Assembly (NCBI RefSeq): GCF_946478885.1
Contig: NZ_CAMLDX010000001.1
Location: 1 to 64,000 of the forward strand
Direction of reading: 5' to 3'
Length of the DNA stretch: 64,000 bases
Source of the DNA: an uncultured Bacillus sp.
Lineage (GTDB): Bacteria > Bacillota > Bacilli > Bacillales_B > DSM-18226
A model generated the notes under the pieces. It did no database searches and was not told where the DNA came from. It saw only the letters and a list, made by a program, of their open reading frames with translations. Position numbers and translations under genes: made by a program. Positions 17,352 to 28,709 of this stretch are shown one piece after another (within the stretch, counting starts at the first letter, position 1; each line of letters starts with the position of its first letter).

Positions 17352-19424
17352 TTATTTTACAATAACTTCATTGAAACTGGCAAACTTTTCAATCAACTGT
17401 GCGATTCCGACCATTTGATTAAGTCGATTCTGTTTTACTGCCGGATTATCGGCCATGACCATCGTGTGATCAAAATAATAATTGATGTTCGATTTCAAGG
17501 ATACCAATAAATCATAGTACTCCTCTTCTGTTACCGTTTCAGTTAAACCAGCCTTGACAGAAAGATATTGATCGTATAACGTTTTTTCCGACTCGTTTTC
17601 AAATAAAGCCGTTTGAATCTCTCCAGCCTGCTCTGCTTTTTTTGAAATATTTAAAACCCTGCTTAAGGCTTCGATATTTTCTTTAAATTCATTGCCGCCT
17701 CTTTTTCCTTCTAATACTTTGCTTTTGGCAATCAACTTCGCAGCATTGCCAATTTCATTTCCCAGGACAGCATCAATTAAATCATAGCGGATGCCTTCCT
17801 CCTGCAGTAAATGCTTTAAACGCAGTTTGAAGAAGGATACTAATTCCGCCGGGACTTCCGCCAGTTTTTCCATTCCAACGCGATCTGCTTTCAGCTCGTT
17901 TACCGCCTGATCAAAGATCTCTTCAAGGGTAATATCCCAGTTCTTGTATACCAATGTCTGTACAACCCCTGTAGCCTGGCGTCTGAGGGCATACGGGTCT
18001 TGAGAACCACTCGGAATCATACCGATCGCAAAGAAGGATGCAATCGTATCTACTTTTTCAGCAATAGAAAGCGTTGCACCGACATCACTTGCAGGAGGTG
18101 TATCATCAGCGTTTCTCGGCATGTAGTGCTCATTAATCGCTTTTGCTACCGCTTCTCTTTCTCCTTTTTGCAGCGCATACTTCTCACCCATAAAGCCCTG
18201 CAATTCCGGGAACTCATACACCATATTGGACACTAAATCAAACTTACAGATTTCTGCTGCTCTATCAGCATCTTGCTGCTGCTCTTGACTAAACTGCAGG
18301 CGTTTGGTCAACCAACTGGTTAGACGTCGCACCCGGGCAACCTTCTCAGCCAGCGTACCGATCTCTTCATGATACACAATTGTCTTCAGCTTTTCTAATG
18401 CCTGTTGGATGCCTGTTTTTTGATCTTCCCGGTAGAAGAAATCCGCATCCGAAAGACGAGCCCTTAACACTTTTTCATTTCCTCTCGCCACATTTTCCAG
18501 GTATTCTGCATTCCCATTTCTCACTGTCACAAAATAAGGCAGCAATTTTCCATCCTTTGCTTTAACAGGAAAATAGCGTTGATGCTCTTTCATGGAAGTA
18601 ATCAGCACCTCTGCCGGAAGTTCAAGAAATTCTTCTGCAAATGAACCGAATAAAGCAGTTGGATACTCAACAAGGTTATTTACTTCTTCCAATAATTCTT
18701 CATCTACCGGAATCACCCAATGATGCTCGTTCTCAAGTTCCTTGATTTGCTCCAGAATCATTTTTTCCCTTTTCTCCGGATCAGCAATGACAAACTCTTT
18801 TAATAATACTTCTTCATAATCTGCCGGATTGGTGAATTCCACCCGGCCGCCAAGGAAACGATGTCCCATGCTCCAATTGCTGGTTTCTACATTTGTAATT
18901 GAGAAAGGAATGACTTCCTGTCCATAAAGGGCAACGATCCATTTAATCGGCCTGATATAACGAAGGTCCTGATTAGCCCAGCGCATATTTTTCGGGAATG
19001 TTAGGGATTTAACAATCTCCTGCAGTTCGGACAGGAGCAAACCTGTTTCCTGACCTTCAATAAATTTTTTTACATGGGCGTATTCAATTCCCCCGATTTC
19101 CTTAAAATAGATATCATCGACCGTCATTCCCTGTCCGCGGGAAAATCCAACCGCCGCCTTCGTCCATTCACCGGACTCATTAACGGCTATTTTTTTTGCC
19201 GGTCCCTTTGCCTCTTGATGAATATCATCCTGTGCCGCATCAACTCCAGTAACTAGAACCGCTAAACGGCGCGGTGTAGAAAAAGCCTGAAGCTTTTGAT
19301 AGCCGATTTTCTTCTCCTCAAACCACTTCTGCATTTTATCAGCCAGCAGGTTCATTGAATCAGTGACCACAAGGGCTGGCATTTCTTCTAAACCAATTTC
19401 TAATAAAATATCCTTCTTAGTCAC
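17352..19424 (-). CDS. glyS: Glycyl-tRNA synthetase beta subunit
   Basis: A 690-residue beta subunit, the normal length of the bacterial alpha2beta2 enzyme. The N-terminus [16 protein letters not shown], the internal [10 protein letters not shown], the HD-like region [19 protein letters not shown] and [16 protein letters not shown] are family hallmarks. The C-terminal domain ([20 protein letters not shown]) binds the tRNA anticodon. The start overlaps the end of glyQ by 8 bp, coupling the two subunits. Expression is controlled by the T-box leader upstream of glyQ. Confidence 0.96.
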   Translation of the reverse strand: MTKKDILLEIGLEEMPALVVTDSMNLLADKMQKWFEEKKIGYQKLQAFSTPRRLAVLVTGVDAAQDDIHQEAKGPAKKIAVNESGEWTKAAVGFSRGQGMTVDDIYFKEIGGIEYAHVKKFIEGQETGLLLSELQEIVKSLTFPKNMRWANQDLRYIRPIKWIVALYGQEVIPFSITNVETSNWSMGHRFLGGRVEFTNPADYEEVLLKEFVIADPEKREKMILEQIKELENEHHWVIPVDEELLEEVNNLVEYPTALFGSFAEEFLELPAEVLITSMKEHQRYFPVKAKDGKLLPYFVTVRNGNAEYLENVARGNEKVLRARLSDADFFYREDQKTGIQQALEKLKTIVYHEEIGTLAEKVARVRRLTSWLTKRLQFSQEQQQDADRAAEICKFDLVSNMVYEFPELQGFMGEKYALQKGEREAVAKAINEHYMPRNADDTPPASDVGATLSIAEKVDTIASFFAIGMIPSGSQDPYALRRQATGVVQTLVYKNWDITLEEIFDQAVNELKADRVGMEKLAEVPAELVSFFKLRLKHLLQEEGIRYDLIDAVLGNEIGNAAKLIAKSKVLEGKRGGNEFKENIEALSRVLNISKKAEQAGEIQTALFENESEKTLYDQYLSVKAGLTETVTEEEYYDLLVSLKSNINYYFDHTMVMADNPAVKQNRLNQMVGIAQLIEKFASFNEVIVK

Positions 19425-20307
19425 GGCTATTTTCCCCCTTTGTCATTAAAATTGGAAAGCCCAATTTCTCGCGTTCCTCATAGAAGGTCTTGGCGATTTT
19501 CCGTGCCAAATTTCGGCATCGCGCTAGATAGCCCGTTCTTTCTGTTACCGAAATAGCACCTCTTGCATCAAGCAGGTTAAAGGTATGGGAGCATTTCAGG
19601 ACATAGTCATACGCCGGGTGTACTAGGCCTTCCTCCATTTGCTGATGGGCTTCTTTTTCATAAATATTGAACAGATTAAACAACATGTCTACATCTGAAG
19701 TTTCAAATGTATATTTTGAATGCTCGTATTCAGGTTGGCCAAATATATCGCGTACAGTAAAGCCGTCTGTCCATTCAAGATCAAAGACATTTTCCTTGTC
19801 CTGTATGTATGACGCTAGCCGTTCGATTCCATACGTAATTTCCACCGAAACCGGTTTGCATTCAAGTCCCCCTACCTGTTGAAAATAAGTAAACTGCGTA
19901 ATTTCCATTCCATCCAGCCATACCTCCCAGCCCAGTCCGGCACAGCCTAAAGAAGGGTTTTCCCAGTTATCTTCCACAAAACGGATATCATGCTGCAGCG
20001 GATCGATTCCGAGCATCTTTAATGATTCCAAATAAAGCTCCTGAATATTATCAGGCGATGGTTTCATAATTACCTGGAATTGATGGTGCTGATAAAGGCG
20101 ATTGGGGTTTTCTCCATAACGTCCGTCGGCAGGACGGCGGGACGGCTCCACATAGGCTACATTCCATGGCTCCGGTCCGATTGCACGCAGGAATGTATAT
20201 GGGCTCATCGTACCGGCCCCTTTTTCAACATCGTACGCCTGCATCAGGATGCAACCCTGATCAGACCAATGCTTTTGCAATGTTAAAATCATATTTTGAA
20301 TATTCAT
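19417..20307 (-). CDS. glyQ: Glycyl-tRNA synthetase alpha subunit
   Basis: A 296-residue class II catalytic subunit. Recognisable parts are [69 protein letters not shown] and the motif 3 region with [10 protein letters not shown]. The frame is open further upstream to 20424 through the T-box terminator. ATG 20307 with GGAGGG seven bases before it is the true start and matches B. subtilis GlyQ. It heads the glyQS operon. Confidence 0.96.
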   Translation of the reverse strand: MNIQNMILTLQKHWSDQGCILMQAYDVEKGAGTMSPYTFLRAIGPEPWNVAYVEPSRRPADGRYGENPNRLYQHHQFQVIMKPSPDNIQELYLESLKMLGIDPLQHDIRFVEDNWENPSLGCAGLGWEVWLDGMEITQFTYFQQVGGLECKPVSVEITYGIERLASYIQDKENVFDLEWTDGFTVRDIFGQPEYEHSKYTFETSDVDMLFNLFNIYEKEAHQQMEEGLVHPAYDYVLKCSHTFNLLDARGAISVTERTGYLARCRNLARKIAKTFYEEREKLGFPILMTKGENSRD

Positions 20308-20424
20308 TGGTAACCCTCCATCTATATTTAGATCTTTGCTCACTGTAAACATTCTGAAACACACAAGCCGTTGCGGTCGAAAAGCAGAGGAAGGCTCCCG
20401 TTCTTCTGCTAAGCAATGTAACAT

Positions 20425-20653
20425 AAAAAGCTCCCGCTCCTATGCATGACTGCATAGGGACGAGAGCTATACCCGCGGTTCCACCCTATTTGCCGGATCT
20501 GCCGGCCACTTTTCGTGTGCTTTAAACACCGTTATTGCTCCGGAATGCCCTTCCTTAACACTCTATATTCGGCTCTCACCATCCCGAATTCGCTTCCATA
20601 GAGGGAATTAAGTACTCCTTTCCATCACAGCAAGTTTTCAATTTGAACTATAC
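20425..20653 (-). ncRNA. T-box leader of glyQS
   Basis: The minus strand carries the T-box sequence AGGGTGGAACCGCG (20487-20474) that pairs with uncharged tRNA. It is followed by a strong terminator hairpin (20467-20430: CTCTCGTCCCTATGCA against TGCATAGGAGCGGGAG) with TTTTT. The 5' part contains a stem I-like region with GATGGTGAGAGCC. Uncharged tRNA-Gly should favour the antiterminator and allow glyQS transcription. I have not assigned the specifier triplet. Confidence 0.9.
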
Positions 20654-20660
20654 TAGTTGA

Positions 20661-20689
20661 ATCATAGCGAAAACAAAATCAGTTGTCAA
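20661..20689 (-). promoter_or_regulatory. SigA promoter of glyQS
   Basis: TTGACA (20689-20684), 17 bases, TATGAT (20666-20661) on the minus strand: a near-consensus promoter placed directly before the T-box leader. Confidence 0.85.
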
Positions 20690-20692
20690 TAT

Positions 20693-21451
20693 TTACGATC
20701 CGTTCTCAATATTTAGTTTCTCCAGTTGATCCAAAAATTTTCTCGTTTTTAAATATAATCCGGAATATTCATCATAGTAACTGTCGATTACTTTTTTTAA
20801 TTCCGCCTTTGTTTGAGGCTTTACGGAAATATTTCCAAGCCGGTTCAAGTCAAGATAATAAAAAATTCGTAGAAGTTTTACGGCAACTGCTGAGATTTTT
20901 AAATGATACGGATCTTTTTCAAGACATCGGTGACAAAGAATGCCGCCTTCCTTAATGGAAAAGGCGAACTCGCCCTCTGTTGCCCCGCAGACTACACATT
21001 GATTTAAGACGGGATATAGCCCTGACACTGGCAGCATTTTCATTTCGTAAATATTTTTGATAATATCCGGATCATATCCTTCATTTAAATAGTTTAAGGT
21101 TTGGCAAAGCAATTCAAATAAAAAGGGGTTTGCTTTTTTCTCTTCCGTACACTTATCGGTTATTTCAACCACATAGCTCGCATAGGCTGTTAGAAAAATA
21201 TCTTCTTTGATGGCACGCAAAGAAACGATGATTTCCCCCTGTTGGAGACTGCCGAGTCCGCTTCCCTTTTGAACCAGAAAGTATCCATATGTAAAGGGCT
21301 GGGTAACAGCCGCCAGCCTGCTTTTTGGTTTTTTCGCTCCTCTTGCCATGACCCCTATTTTGCCCCATTCTCTAGTGAACAAGGTAATAATTTTATTGGC
21401 TTCACCATAATCTGTTGTCCGAAGGATAATTCCTTCACATTTTTGCAGCAT
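20693..21451 (-). CDS. recO: DNA repair protein RecO
   Basis: A 252-residue RecO with the N-terminal OB-fold ([25 protein letters not shown]...[14 protein letters not shown]). A zinc-binding region has C-x2-C pairs at CVVCG and CHRC (about residues 175-200), and the C-terminus is helical. RecO works with RecR to load RecA onto SSB-coated single strands. An in-frame upstream start at 21478 is possible, but ATG 21451 matches B. subtilis RecO (MLTKCEGIVLRT). It follows yqzL and era on the same strand. Confidence 0.94.
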   Translation of the reverse strand: MLQKCEGIILRTTDYGEANKIITLFTREWGKIGVMARGAKKPKSRLAAVTQPFTYGYFLVQKGSGLGSLQQGEIIVSLRAIKEDIFLTAYASYVVEITDKCTEEKKANPFLFELLCQTLNYLNEGYDPDIIKNIYEMKMLPVSGLYPVLNQCVVCGATEGEFAFSIKEGGILCHRCLEKDPYHLKISAVAVKLLRIFYYLDLNRLGNISVKPQTKAELKKVIDSYYDEYSGLYLKTRKFLDQLEKLNIENGS

Positions 21452-21480
21452 GTTGCACCATCCCTGTATAAGAGACAAAC

Positions 21481-21624
21481 CTACAGAATTGGAAAATCGA
21501 CTTCATTTAGCGCTTTGTCCTGCTTTTCGGGTATTTCTTGATTCTCCTTTTCTAATTCCTTAAAAAGAAGATATGTGTCAACATTACCTGTCTGCAAGAA
21601 AAGTTTCCAGGTAAAATCTAACAT
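21481..21624 (-). CDS. yqzL: YqzL small protein
   Basis: A 47-residue protein beginning [25 protein letters not shown] and ending in an acidic tail with [18 protein letters not shown] precedes the ATG. It matches B. subtilis YqzL in length, start and place between era and recO. The motif DFTWKxFxxTGxxxxYLLFKE defines the family. It is soluble and without known function; the conserved neighbourhood suggests cotranscription with recO. Confidence 0.85.
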   Translation of the reverse strand: MLDFTWKLFLQTGNVDTYLLFKELEKENQEIPEKQDKALNEVDFPIL

Positions 21625-21783
21625 TGAAAACCCCACCTTTCCTTTTATGGACTAGCTATTATTTGTGTTCCAAATCCTTTATCTTATAGTTGCCTGACTT
21701 TCAATTGTTCATGAGACGAAAATATTGTAAATCAACAGCATACATAAAACAGAAAGAATCTTACTGCTTATTCCCATCCCCTT

Positions 21784-22704
21784 TTAATATTCATCCTCTC
21801 GGAAACCATAATCACGAAGCTGTGATGCCTTATTGCGCCAGTCTTTCTGCACCTTGACCCATAGTTCTAAATAAACCTTTGAACCGAGGAGACTTTCAAT
21901 ATCAGCCCGAGCTCGCTTTCCGATTTCTTTCAGCATCTTTCCTTGCTTCCCAATGATAATTCCCTTTTGTGAATCTCGTTCAACAATAACTGTCGCCATC
22001 ACATGAACGATCCCCTTCTCATTTGTCCGTTCCATTTGCTCAATAACCACGGCAAGTGAATGAGGGACCTCTTCCCTCGTCAGATGCAGTGCCTTCTCTC
22101 TGATTAACTCGGATACGATAAAACGCTCTGGATGATCGGTTACCTGATCCGCAGGATAATATTGCGGTCCTTCCGGAAGATATTTCGTAATGACCTCCAG
22201 CAGATTTTCAACATTATTTCCTTCCAGCGCGGAAATAGGAACGATTTCGGCAAAATGAAATCTTTCCTTATAAGAATCAATCACAGAAAGAAGTTGATCC
22301 GGGTGAATCCGATCAATCTTATTAATAATTAAAAAGATCGGTGTTTTGATATTTTGAAATTTCTCAAGAATAAATTCCTCACCCCGGCCATAGCCTTCCT
22401 CTGCATTGACCATAAACAAAATAACATCAACTTCTTTTAGTGTATTTTGCGCCACCTTCATCATAAAATCGCCTAGTTTATGCTTCGGCTTATGAATGCC
22501 TGGTGTATCGATAAAGATATATTGTGCTTGATTCGTCGTTAATACACCCTGTACCTTATTTCGCGTGGTTTGCGGTTTATCACTCATAATTGCTATCTTC
22601 TGGCCAATCACCCGATTAATAAAGGTGGATTTTCCAACATTTGGTCTTCCAATAATGGAAATAAATCCTGATTTAAATTCTTGTTTAGTTGCTTCTCTAT
22701 TCAT
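21784..22704 (-). CDS. era: GTPase Era
   Basis: A 306-residue Era GTPase. G1 is GRPNVGKST, the switch region has [10 protein letters not shown]3 is DTPGIH, G4 is NKID, and the C-terminal KH domain carries [15 protein letters not shown]. It binds the 3' end of 16S rRNA and helps 30S maturation. An in-frame ATG at 22734 exists, but ATG 22704 directly after GGAGGACAAA is the better start. The neighbouring cdd gene of B. subtilis is missing here: the next gene upstream is dgkA, separated by a strong terminator. Confidence 0.96.
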   Translation of the reverse strand: MNREATKQEFKSGFISIIGRPNVGKSTFINRVIGQKIAIMSDKPQTTRNKVQGVLTTNQAQYIFIDTPGIHKPKHKLGDFMMKVAQNTLKEVDVILFMVNAEEGYGRGEEFILEKFQNIKTPIFLIINKIDRIHPDQLLSVIDSYKERFHFAEIVPISALEGNNVENLLEVITKYLPEGPQYYPADQVTDHPERFIVSELIREKALHLTREEVPHSLAVVIEQMERTNEKGIVHVMATVIVERDSQKGIIIGKQGKMLKEIGKRARADIESLLGSKVYLELWVKVQKDWRNKASQLRDYGFREDEY

Positions 22705-22923
22705 TTTGTCCTCCGATGTCAATGCTTCAGGCATTTATTTCTCTACTGAGCACTGCAGTACTTCTATTTTTATTTTACCCTATTTTTTTTATTATTTCAC
22801 TGTTTGTAAGAATTTCGTCATAATTGTTTTGAATTTTCTTATAATTTATCCTTTATTCAGCATAACGAACAGAACGTTCCTTTTGACCCTGGTATCATCA
22901 AATTTTTATGTAACCTAACATAG

Positions 22924-22971
22924 AAAAACGTACTGTAATGATTGTTGCCACAAACATTACAGTACGTTTTT
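22924..22971. terminator. Strong terminator between dgkA and era
   Basis: AAAAACGTACTGTAATG pairs perfectly over 17 bp with CATTACAGTACGTTTTT. The dgkA stop codon is inside one arm. It should insulate era-yqzL-recO from the phoH-to-dgkA operon. Confidence 0.9.
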
Positions 22972-23343
22972 GAAAATTTTGGGCAGGAATATGATACACC
23001 CAATAATGACTGATGTAATCGCATAGACGATGACGGCACCTGCTGCTATATCCTTCGCCTGTTTGGCTAATGGATGATATTCTTCTGTAATGAGATCGAC
23101 GGTCCGTTCTATCGCCGTGTTCACCATCTCCAATGAAAACATGCCGCCAACAGCCAGCAGGATAAATCCCCATTCCATAGCAGAAAGCTGAAGATAAAAT
23201 CCAAGAAAAATGACAACTATTGCTGCAAGACAATGAATTTTCATGTTTCTTTCCTGCCGAAATGCATAATACACTCCCGAAAAGGCATAGGAAAATGAGC
23301 GAAGAAGGGCAATCTTTTTCTTACCGTCGTAGTCCGAATTCAT
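22957..23343 (-). CDS. dgkA: Undecaprenol kinase / diacylglycerol kinase family
   Basis: A 128-residue protein with three membrane segments. The DAGK signature is [33 protein letters not shown], including the catalytic Glu. In Gram-positive bacteria this family phosphorylates undecaprenol to supply the lipid carrier for cell-wall synthesis. ATG 23343 overlaps the end of ybeY by 23 bp; the frame extends upstream to 23427 but that part is antiparallel to no family sequence. It is the last gene of the phoH-pgpH-ybeY-dgkA run. Confidence 0.88.
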   Translation of the reverse strand: MNSDYDGKKKIALLRSFSYAFSGVYYAFRQERNMKIHCLAAIVVIFLGFYLQLSAMEWGFILLAVGGMFSLEMVNTAIERTVDLITEEYHPLAKQAKDIAAGAVIVYAITSVIIGCIIFLPKIFKNVL

Positions 23344-23791
23344 CGAGAATTTCCTTTTGTCTTGAAAACATCTTTTTCTCATCTTCCTCCCGCTCATGAT
23401 CATAGCCCAGAAGATGCAGAAAACCATGAACTGCTAAAAATCCAAGCTCACGCATAAAGGAATGTCCGTATTCGATCCCCTGCTCTTTTGCTTTGGCAAC
23501 TGAAATAATGATATCCCCAAGAATTCTCGGTATATTAGCCCCAATTAATGGAATTTCTCCTTCTCCAAGTTCCTCCATCGCAAACGAAATTACATCTGTC
23601 GGTCTGTCTTTATCCCGGTACTCCCGGTTTATCTCTTGGATACGCTCATTTGTTACAAACGTAACTGATAGCTCACTGCCGGCCTCAACCTTTTCTTTAC
23701 TAGCAGCAAAATTCAGCAGTTTTTCCAGTATTTCAATTTCTTCTTCCTTTAGTTCATCTGTTTCATCAATAAAATCGATCGTTAAACTCAT
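23321..23791 (-). CDS. ybeY: Endoribonuclease YbeY
   Basis: A 156-residue UPF0054 metalloprotein. The zinc motif H-x3-H-x5-H is seen in [12 protein letters not shown] near residue 120-131. Also visible are [16 protein letters not shown] and the LGDIIISV strand. YbeY takes part in 16S rRNA 3' maturation and late 70S quality control. Its start overlaps pgpH by 4 bp and its end overlaps dgkA. Confidence 0.95.
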   Translation of the reverse strand: MSLTIDFIDETDELKEEEIEILEKLLNFAASKEKVEAGSELSVTFVTNERIQEINREYRDKDRPTDVISFAMEELGEGEIPLIGANIPRILGDIIISVAKAKEQGIEYGHSFMRELGFLAVHGFLHLLGYDHEREEDEKKMFSRQKEILDEFGLRR

Positions 23792-25938
23792 GCATGTTTC
23801 ACCTTCTGTTCCTTCAATACAGGATATTCTATTCTTGAGTGAAAGATCCCCTTCAATGTTTCACATAATGTATCGGCCACAATATCTAGTTCCTTCATTG
23901 TAATATCACATTCATTAAATTGATGATCCTGAAGTCGGGAAGCAATGAGATTGCGTACCAGCGCTTCAATTTGATCCGGCGTTGGTTGCCGCATCGAACG
24001 GACAGCAGCTTCCACACTGTCTGAAATTCCAACAATGGCAGCTTCTTTTGTCTGCGGCTTCGGACCTGGATAACGAAATTCCTCCTCTGACACCTCTTCT
24101 CCATTTTTTACCGCCTTATGATAAAAATACTTTAACAGAGTTGTACCATGATGCTGCTCGGCGATATCAATAATTTCCTTAGGAAAACGGTGCTTTCTCA
24201 GCAGCGCTGTACCATCCTTCACGTGATCCATAATTACAGCCTTGCTTGTCATCGGCTTTAAATGATCATGGGGGTTTTCAACATTCATTTGATTTTCGAT
24301 AAAAAACTGTGGCCGTTTTGTCTTTCCAATATCATGATAATAACAGCCTACCCTAGCAAGGAGACCATTGGCACCAATCGACTCGCAGGCGCCTTCCGCC
24401 AGATTGGCTACCATAACACTATGATGATAGGTTCCCGGAGCTTCTGTCAATATTTTCTTCAGCAAAGGATGATTCGGGTTTGAAAGCTCAATAAGTTTCA
24501 TGGTTGACAAGATCCCAAAGCCCGCCTCAAAGAATGGTAGCAGACCAATTGTAAACACGGCTGATAATAGGGCTGATGATAAGGCCAAAACAACAAAAAT
24601 AGCGTAGTCCTTTAATGAATATTGCCCATTGCGCAGCAAGATGATCGAGAAAATGACTAATACGTTTACAATTGAAACAAATAAACCCGTTTGTAGGATT
24701 TTTGCACGATGGTTATGTTTACTTAAAAGCATAAGCGATGCATAGCCACTGCACAAAATGAAAATAGCAATTGTCACATGAAAGGAACCAGAAACACCTT
24801 CATTGAACATAATACTGCCGCAGATAGCGATGATCGCAGTATAAAGGATGGCTATTTTTTCTTCAATTAAGATCTTCAGCAGCATCGCCCCCATGGCAGC
24901 CGGAAATACAAAGGCTATATCTAAGCCATTATATACCGGGAAGAAACAGATTATCTTCATTAGCACGATCGACAGAATAAAAATCAGGCTAAACTGCATC
25001 AGATAACTATGCTTTGTTTCATTTTTTGCATCCAAATGATTAAAATAATAATATAGTGAGATCATAAAAATGAAGACCAGAACAAATAAACCGGCAAAAG
25101 GCTGTATCGAGCGTTTATTATCCAACAGGCCAACCAGCTGAAGCTGCCGATATATATCATGGTCAATTAATTGATTTTCCTCTACAATAATCTGGCCCTC
25201 AAGAATTTTTACGGGATCAACTTCTTCCACAGCTTGTTTCCTCAATTCCTTGGTAGCCTTTGGATCATAGAATTCATTTTGGATAATGGCATATCTTCCA
25301 AGCTCAATCACAGCATCCTTCAATGAGCTTTCCAGTGCTGTATAGCGTAATTCTTCCTCCAAATCCTTTTTGGCATTTTCTACGCTATTTGCCGGGATGC
25401 GACTGCCCATCACTTTATTAATGGCTGTAACAGAAAGGTCTCGGGCAATGGATAATTCATCATTAGAGGCCTGAAGCAGTGTGGTTAATGTAGCCTCAGA
25501 CAGATTATTTGCTACTGTATCCGATAATTCTCCTTTTAAGCTCTTTAATTTATCCGCCTCAATATTTTCAATGTCCTTGTCTTCTGCTTTTGCCTTTTTC
25601 TCATATTCCTTATTGATTTTGATTGCAGAATCATAAATAGAGGTAATTAAATCAATCCGGTTTTGGGATATATCTCTATTTAAAATATACACATCTTTGA
25701 CTTGATTTTCCGCTTCCTTCATTTTTTCAGATGTGCTGACTTTATCTTCAATCGTGATCGGCGAACGAATCGTCTGCTCGGCAATAGAGAATAATTCGAC
25801 ATCTAATTTCTCCGGCTTGACATTCGGATACAAGGCTATATACAGAATGACTCCAAGGATAACAAACAGAGCAACCCTAAAAAAAGTTATTTCTAAAAGG
25901 CTTCTGATCCTTAATAAATGGTGCTGCATCCCGTTCAT
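23788..25938 (-). CDS. pgpH: 7TM-HD cyclic di-AMP phosphodiesterase PgpH
   Basis: A 716-residue membrane protein with an N-terminal TM helix (about 15-35) and a large extracellular 7TMR-HDED domain (about 45-275). Seven TM segments (about 280-470) follow, then a cytosolic HD domain with [13 protein letters not shown] and [10 protein letters not shown]. The family hydrolyses c-di-AMP and is important for osmotic balance and peptidoglycan homeostasis. ATG 25938 and ATG 25929 are both possible after AAAGGTGG. It lies between phoH and ybeY with 4-bp overlap to ybeY. Confidence 0.93.
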   Translation of the reverse strand: MNGMQHHLLRIRSLLEITFFRVALFVILGVILYIALYPNVKPEKLDVELFSIAEQTIRSPITIEDKVSTSEKMKEAENQVKDVYILNRDISQNRIDLITSIYDSAIKINKEYEKKAKAEDKDIENIEADKLKSLKGELSDTVANNLSEATLTTLLQASNDELSIARDLSVTAINKVMGSRIPANSVENAKKDLEEELRYTALESSLKDAVIELGRYAIIQNEFYDPKATKELRKQAVEEVDPVKILEGQIIVEENQLIDHDIYRQLQLVGLLDNKRSIQPFAGLFVLVFIFMISLYYYFNHLDAKNETKHSYLMQFSLIFILSIVLMKIICFFPVYNGLDIAFVFPAAMGAMLLKILIEEKIAILYTAIIAICGSIMFNEGVSGSFHVTIAIFILCSGYASLMLLSKHNHRAKILQTGLFVSIVNVLVIFSIILLRNGQYSLKDYAIFVVLALSSALLSAVFTIGLLPFFEAGFGILSTMKLIELSNPNHPLLKKILTEAPGTYHHSVMVANLAEGACESIGANGLLARVGCYYHDIGKTKRPQFFIENQMNVENPHDHLKPMTSKAVIMDHVKDGTALLRKHRFPKEIIDIAEQHHGTTLLKYFYHKAVKNGEEVSEEEFRYPGPKPQTKEAAIVGISDSVEAAVRSMRQPTPDQIEALVRNLIASRLQDHQFNECDITMKELDIVADTLCETLKGIFHSRIEYPVLKEQKVKHA

Positions 25939-26101
25939 ACCACCTTTATCATAAGAAATTTCCCCTCATGTATTATGTAAAATAATAGCAGTTTTCCATC
26001 TAACTTTCATCAATTTCTAAAATTTGCCTTAAAATGGTCTTATTATCCCTCTATTTTATCCATAAACAGCACCCGGCAAACGATGGAGTTGTATACAAAA
26101 A

Positions 26102-26125
26102 AACCATTCGGAAATCCGAATAGTT
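26102..26125 (-). terminator. Terminator after phoH
   Basis: On the minus strand AACTATTCGG pairs with CCGAATGGTT (one wobble) around four bases and is followed by a run of seven T. It ends the yqfC-yqfD-phoH transcript. Confidence 0.85.
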
Positions 26126-26126
26126 C

Positions 26127-27086
26127 TTATTCTTTACTTTCGTAAGCCTGAATGATTTTCGCTACCAATGGATGACGAACGACATCGCTATGTTCGAGAT
26201 TAATCATACCGACTCCCTGCACATCATGCAAGATTTCTTCCGCGATTATCAGACCGGATGTAACGCCCTTTGGCAGGTCAATTTGCGTTTTATCCCCGGT
26301 AATGACCATTTTAGAGCCAAAGCCAAGCCTTGTTAAAAACATTTTCATTTGAGCCATCGTAGTATTCTGCGCTTCATCAAGGATCACAAAAGCATCATCC
26401 AACGTACGGCCCCTCATATAAGCCAAGGGAGCAATCTCAATAATTCCGCGCTCAATCATTCTCACTGTCTGTTCGACCCCTAGGACATCATGCAGAGCAT
26501 CATACAGCGGCCTTAGATAAGGATCGACCTTCTCCTTTAAATCCCCCGGAAGGAATCCCAGGCTTTCTCCTGCCTCCACAGCCGGGCGCGTTAAGATAAT
26601 CCGCTTAACTGTCCCGCTTTTAAGCGCATATACTGCCATTACAACCGCTAAATAGGTTTTCCCTGTTCCAGCCGGACCAATCCCGAATACAAGATCATGC
26701 TTTTTAATTGCCGATATATAATAACGCTGGCCGATCGTCTTTACACGAATTGATTTTCCTTTTGCATTTTTTGCAATTTCCTCCTCATATAAATCCTTAA
26801 AATAGCTCAGCGTCCCTTTCTTCGCCATCTTCACAGCATAGGCTACATCTCTTTGGCTGATGTTTATTCCCTTACGAATTACATAGAGCAGGGCATCCAG
26901 AATGTCTCCGACAAGCTCGACATGTTCAGGATTGCCGGATACATATACAGTCTCCCCTCTTGTAATAATGGAAACACCAAGTTCTAGCTCGATAACCTTT
27001 AAATTGGCATCAGAATTTCCGATTAAGGCAATCGCCTCATTTGAATCCTTTAGTTGTACATTCATCGTTTTTAAGTCTGTTGTCAT
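26127..27086 (-). CDS. phoH: PhoH-like ATPase
   Basis: A 319-residue P-loop protein. An N-terminal KH-like segment (about 1-105) is followed by the PhoH ATPase core. The core has Walker A GPAGTGKTY, TRPAVEAGESLGFLPGDL, the Walker B VILDEAQNTT, and the C-terminal LEHSDVVRHPLV. The family is a putative RNA helicase/ATPase linked to RNA metabolism, often next to ybeY as here. It overlaps the end of yqfD by 4 bp, so it is the third gene of yqfC-yqfD-phoH. Confidence 0.93.
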   Translation of the reverse strand: MTTDLKTMNVQLKDSNEAIALIGNSDANLKVIELELGVSIITRGETVYVSGNPEHVELVGDILDALLYVIRKGINISQRDVAYAVKMAKKGTLSYFKDLYEEEIAKNAKGKSIRVKTIGQRYYISAIKKHDLVFGIGPAGTGKTYLAVVMAVYALKSGTVKRIILTRPAVEAGESLGFLPGDLKEKVDPYLRPLYDALHDVLGVEQTVRMIERGIIEIAPLAYMRGRTLDDAFVILDEAQNTTMAQMKMFLTRLGFGSKMVITGDKTQIDLPKGVTSGLIIAEEILHDVQGVGMINLEHSDVVRHPLVAKIIQAYESKE

Positions 27087-28276
27087 TCCAACTCTCCTTG
27101 AATAATTGGTTGTCCTTGAGCAATATTTTCGATAATTTGGAAATGCACTGATATTTTTACTTTACCATTGTCTATAGCCTGGTGTAAAACTTTTTCTCCC
27201 TTAATGGAGGCATCCTCATCTAAATGGCTTTTGATATCCGCTCTTGCCATTTCCCGTGCAGTTTCGATCGCTTCGTCCTGAGAATAGATTCTCGTCTCCT
27301 GTTCCTTCTCCCTTATCGTCTCGCTGACAAAGGAAATGGGCAGCTTCCATTTCAAAAAACGGATTGTTTTCTCATTTGATTCTCTATCATACTGCTTATA
27401 TTCTATTTTTTCAAATCCCCAGACCGGAAGAGAAAAATTCCCGGCTTTCATATAAATTTTGCGTCTTTCATTGCCATTATATACCTGAAAGGTACTTTTG
27501 ATCGGCAGTTCAACATCAGTGCGATACCAGGTTTCCCCCCATACCTTACCTTTCGCCGGAACCGGGATGTTTTCTCCCTCTTTTCCGATTAATCCAGATA
27601 CGAGCAGCTGTCCCTCCGCAACACTATCATGAATATCGACGACTTCTTTCCCTTCTTCAACAAACATATCGACAATAACTGCCTTCTTCTTGGCGACAAG
27701 ATGCTGCGGGCTCAAATATTCAGGAGGCTCCGGCTCATTTTTCTCTACTACCTGAAGATGATAGGTTGTCCCGTTTAATTCAACACCAACCCATGTTATT
27801 TCTTCAATCTGATTGGACAAATGACGCTGGATCCCTTCTACATTATCGACAAACCACTGGAATTTTCCAGTTTTGATTCCTATTTTGTCTAGCTCCTTAC
27901 GAATCTTATACTCTGTAGCCGGATCGGCACCGTTAATCGTTATACCCCAAATCATATTAGACAAAACTAGAATGATAATTGCAAACATACATGCTCCAAT
28001 AAGCAGTCCGCTGTTTTTAAACATTTTTTTGAGAAAAAAGGGCGCGCCCTCCCGCTGTAAAAACTCTACCCTACAGCCGCTGCCTCTCATATAGATTCTG
28101 AACTTGTGCACGTCATTCAGTTTGATTTTAAAGGTAATTGATTGAACACCCTGCCGCCGGACATTCCATATGAATAATCCATTTCTTGTAAGATTATTAA
28201 TTGATCGTTCAAGCCCCTGACCGGTAATTTTCACCACGACGCTTCCGGTATAGAAGTTCAGCCATTGGTTCTTCAT
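27083..28276 (-). CDS. yqfD: Sporulation protein YqfD
   Basis: A 397-residue protein of the stage IV sporulation YqfD family. A soluble N-terminus (about 1-85) precedes a single TM helix (about 92-113), then an extracytoplasmic domain with repeated beta-rich segments (KKAVIVDMFVEEGKEVV, LLVSGLIGKEGE). ATG 28276 follows GGGAGGAGAAAGTGG; the longer frame to 28372 has no support. In B. subtilis yqfC and yqfD are mother-cell (SigE) genes. It is 128 bp downstream of yqfC and overlaps phoH. Confidence 0.88.
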   Translation of the reverse strand: MKNQWLNFYTGSVVVKITGQGLERSINNLTRNGLFIWNVRRQGVQSITFKIKLNDVHKFRIYMRGSGCRVEFLQREGAPFFLKKMFKNSGLLIGACMFAIIILVLSNMIWGITINGADPATEYKIRKELDKIGIKTGKFQWFVDNVEGIQRHLSNQIEEITWVGVELNGTTYHLQVVEKNEPEPPEYLSPQHLVAKKKAVIVDMFVEEGKEVVDIHDSVAEGQLLVSGLIGKEGENIPVPAKGKVWGETWYRTDVELPIKSTFQVYNGNERRKIYMKAGNFSLPVWGFEKIEYKQYDRESNEKTIRFLKWKLPISFVSETIREKEQETRIYSQDEAIETAREMARADIKSHLDEDASIKGEKVLHQAIDNGKVKISVHFQIIENIAQGQPIIQGELE

Positions 28277-28404
28277 CCACTTTCTCCTCCCGATTTGCTC
28301 ATTCCGGTATTGGCAGCCTGTCCCATACTCAAGTCCGACTGTTGTGACAAGCACTGGGTCAGATTTAAGCATTGCTGCTTAAAAGGAAAATATTCCCTCC
28401 TATT

Positions 28405-28689
28405 TTATTCCTGCAAAAAAATGACCTGGTCAATTTTCCCCTCAAGCAGGATTTCTTCCGGCAATATTGTTTTTATCACTAAGGCCTTGCCTTTTATTAA
28501 TAGCTGCCCTTGTTTCAAAAGCAGTCTTAGTTCATTATCAGAAAAAGTGATTAGCCCGCGATGGTTTTCGATATAAATATGTATATGGCCAATCATTGTG
28601 ATTCGGGGTAAATCCATCATGACATCCTGAGGAAGCTCCATATTTTTTGTAATCCAGCTGCGGAGGTATTGTCCCCACTTTTTCGCCAT
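28405..28689 (-). CDS. yqfC: Sporulation protein YqfC
   Basis: A 94-residue YabP/YqfC family protein (MAKKWGQYLRSWITKNMELPQDVMMDLPRITMIGH...), with the beta-strand-rich core IYIENHRGLITFSDNELRL. Family members such as YabP act in coat or cortex formation in the mother cell. Its ribosome-binding site AAAGGGGG (28706-28699, nine bases before ATG) is one arm of a hairpin whose other arm now lies 1.84 kb away because of the inserted element. The next gene is yqfD. Confidence 0.88.
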   Translation of the reverse strand: MAKKWGQYLRSWITKNMELPQDVMMDLPRITMIGHIHIYIENHRGLITFSDNELRLLLKQGQLLIKGKALVIKTILPEEILLEGKIDQVIFLQE

Positions 28690-28709
28690 AAAAAAGAACC
28701 CCCTTTCAT

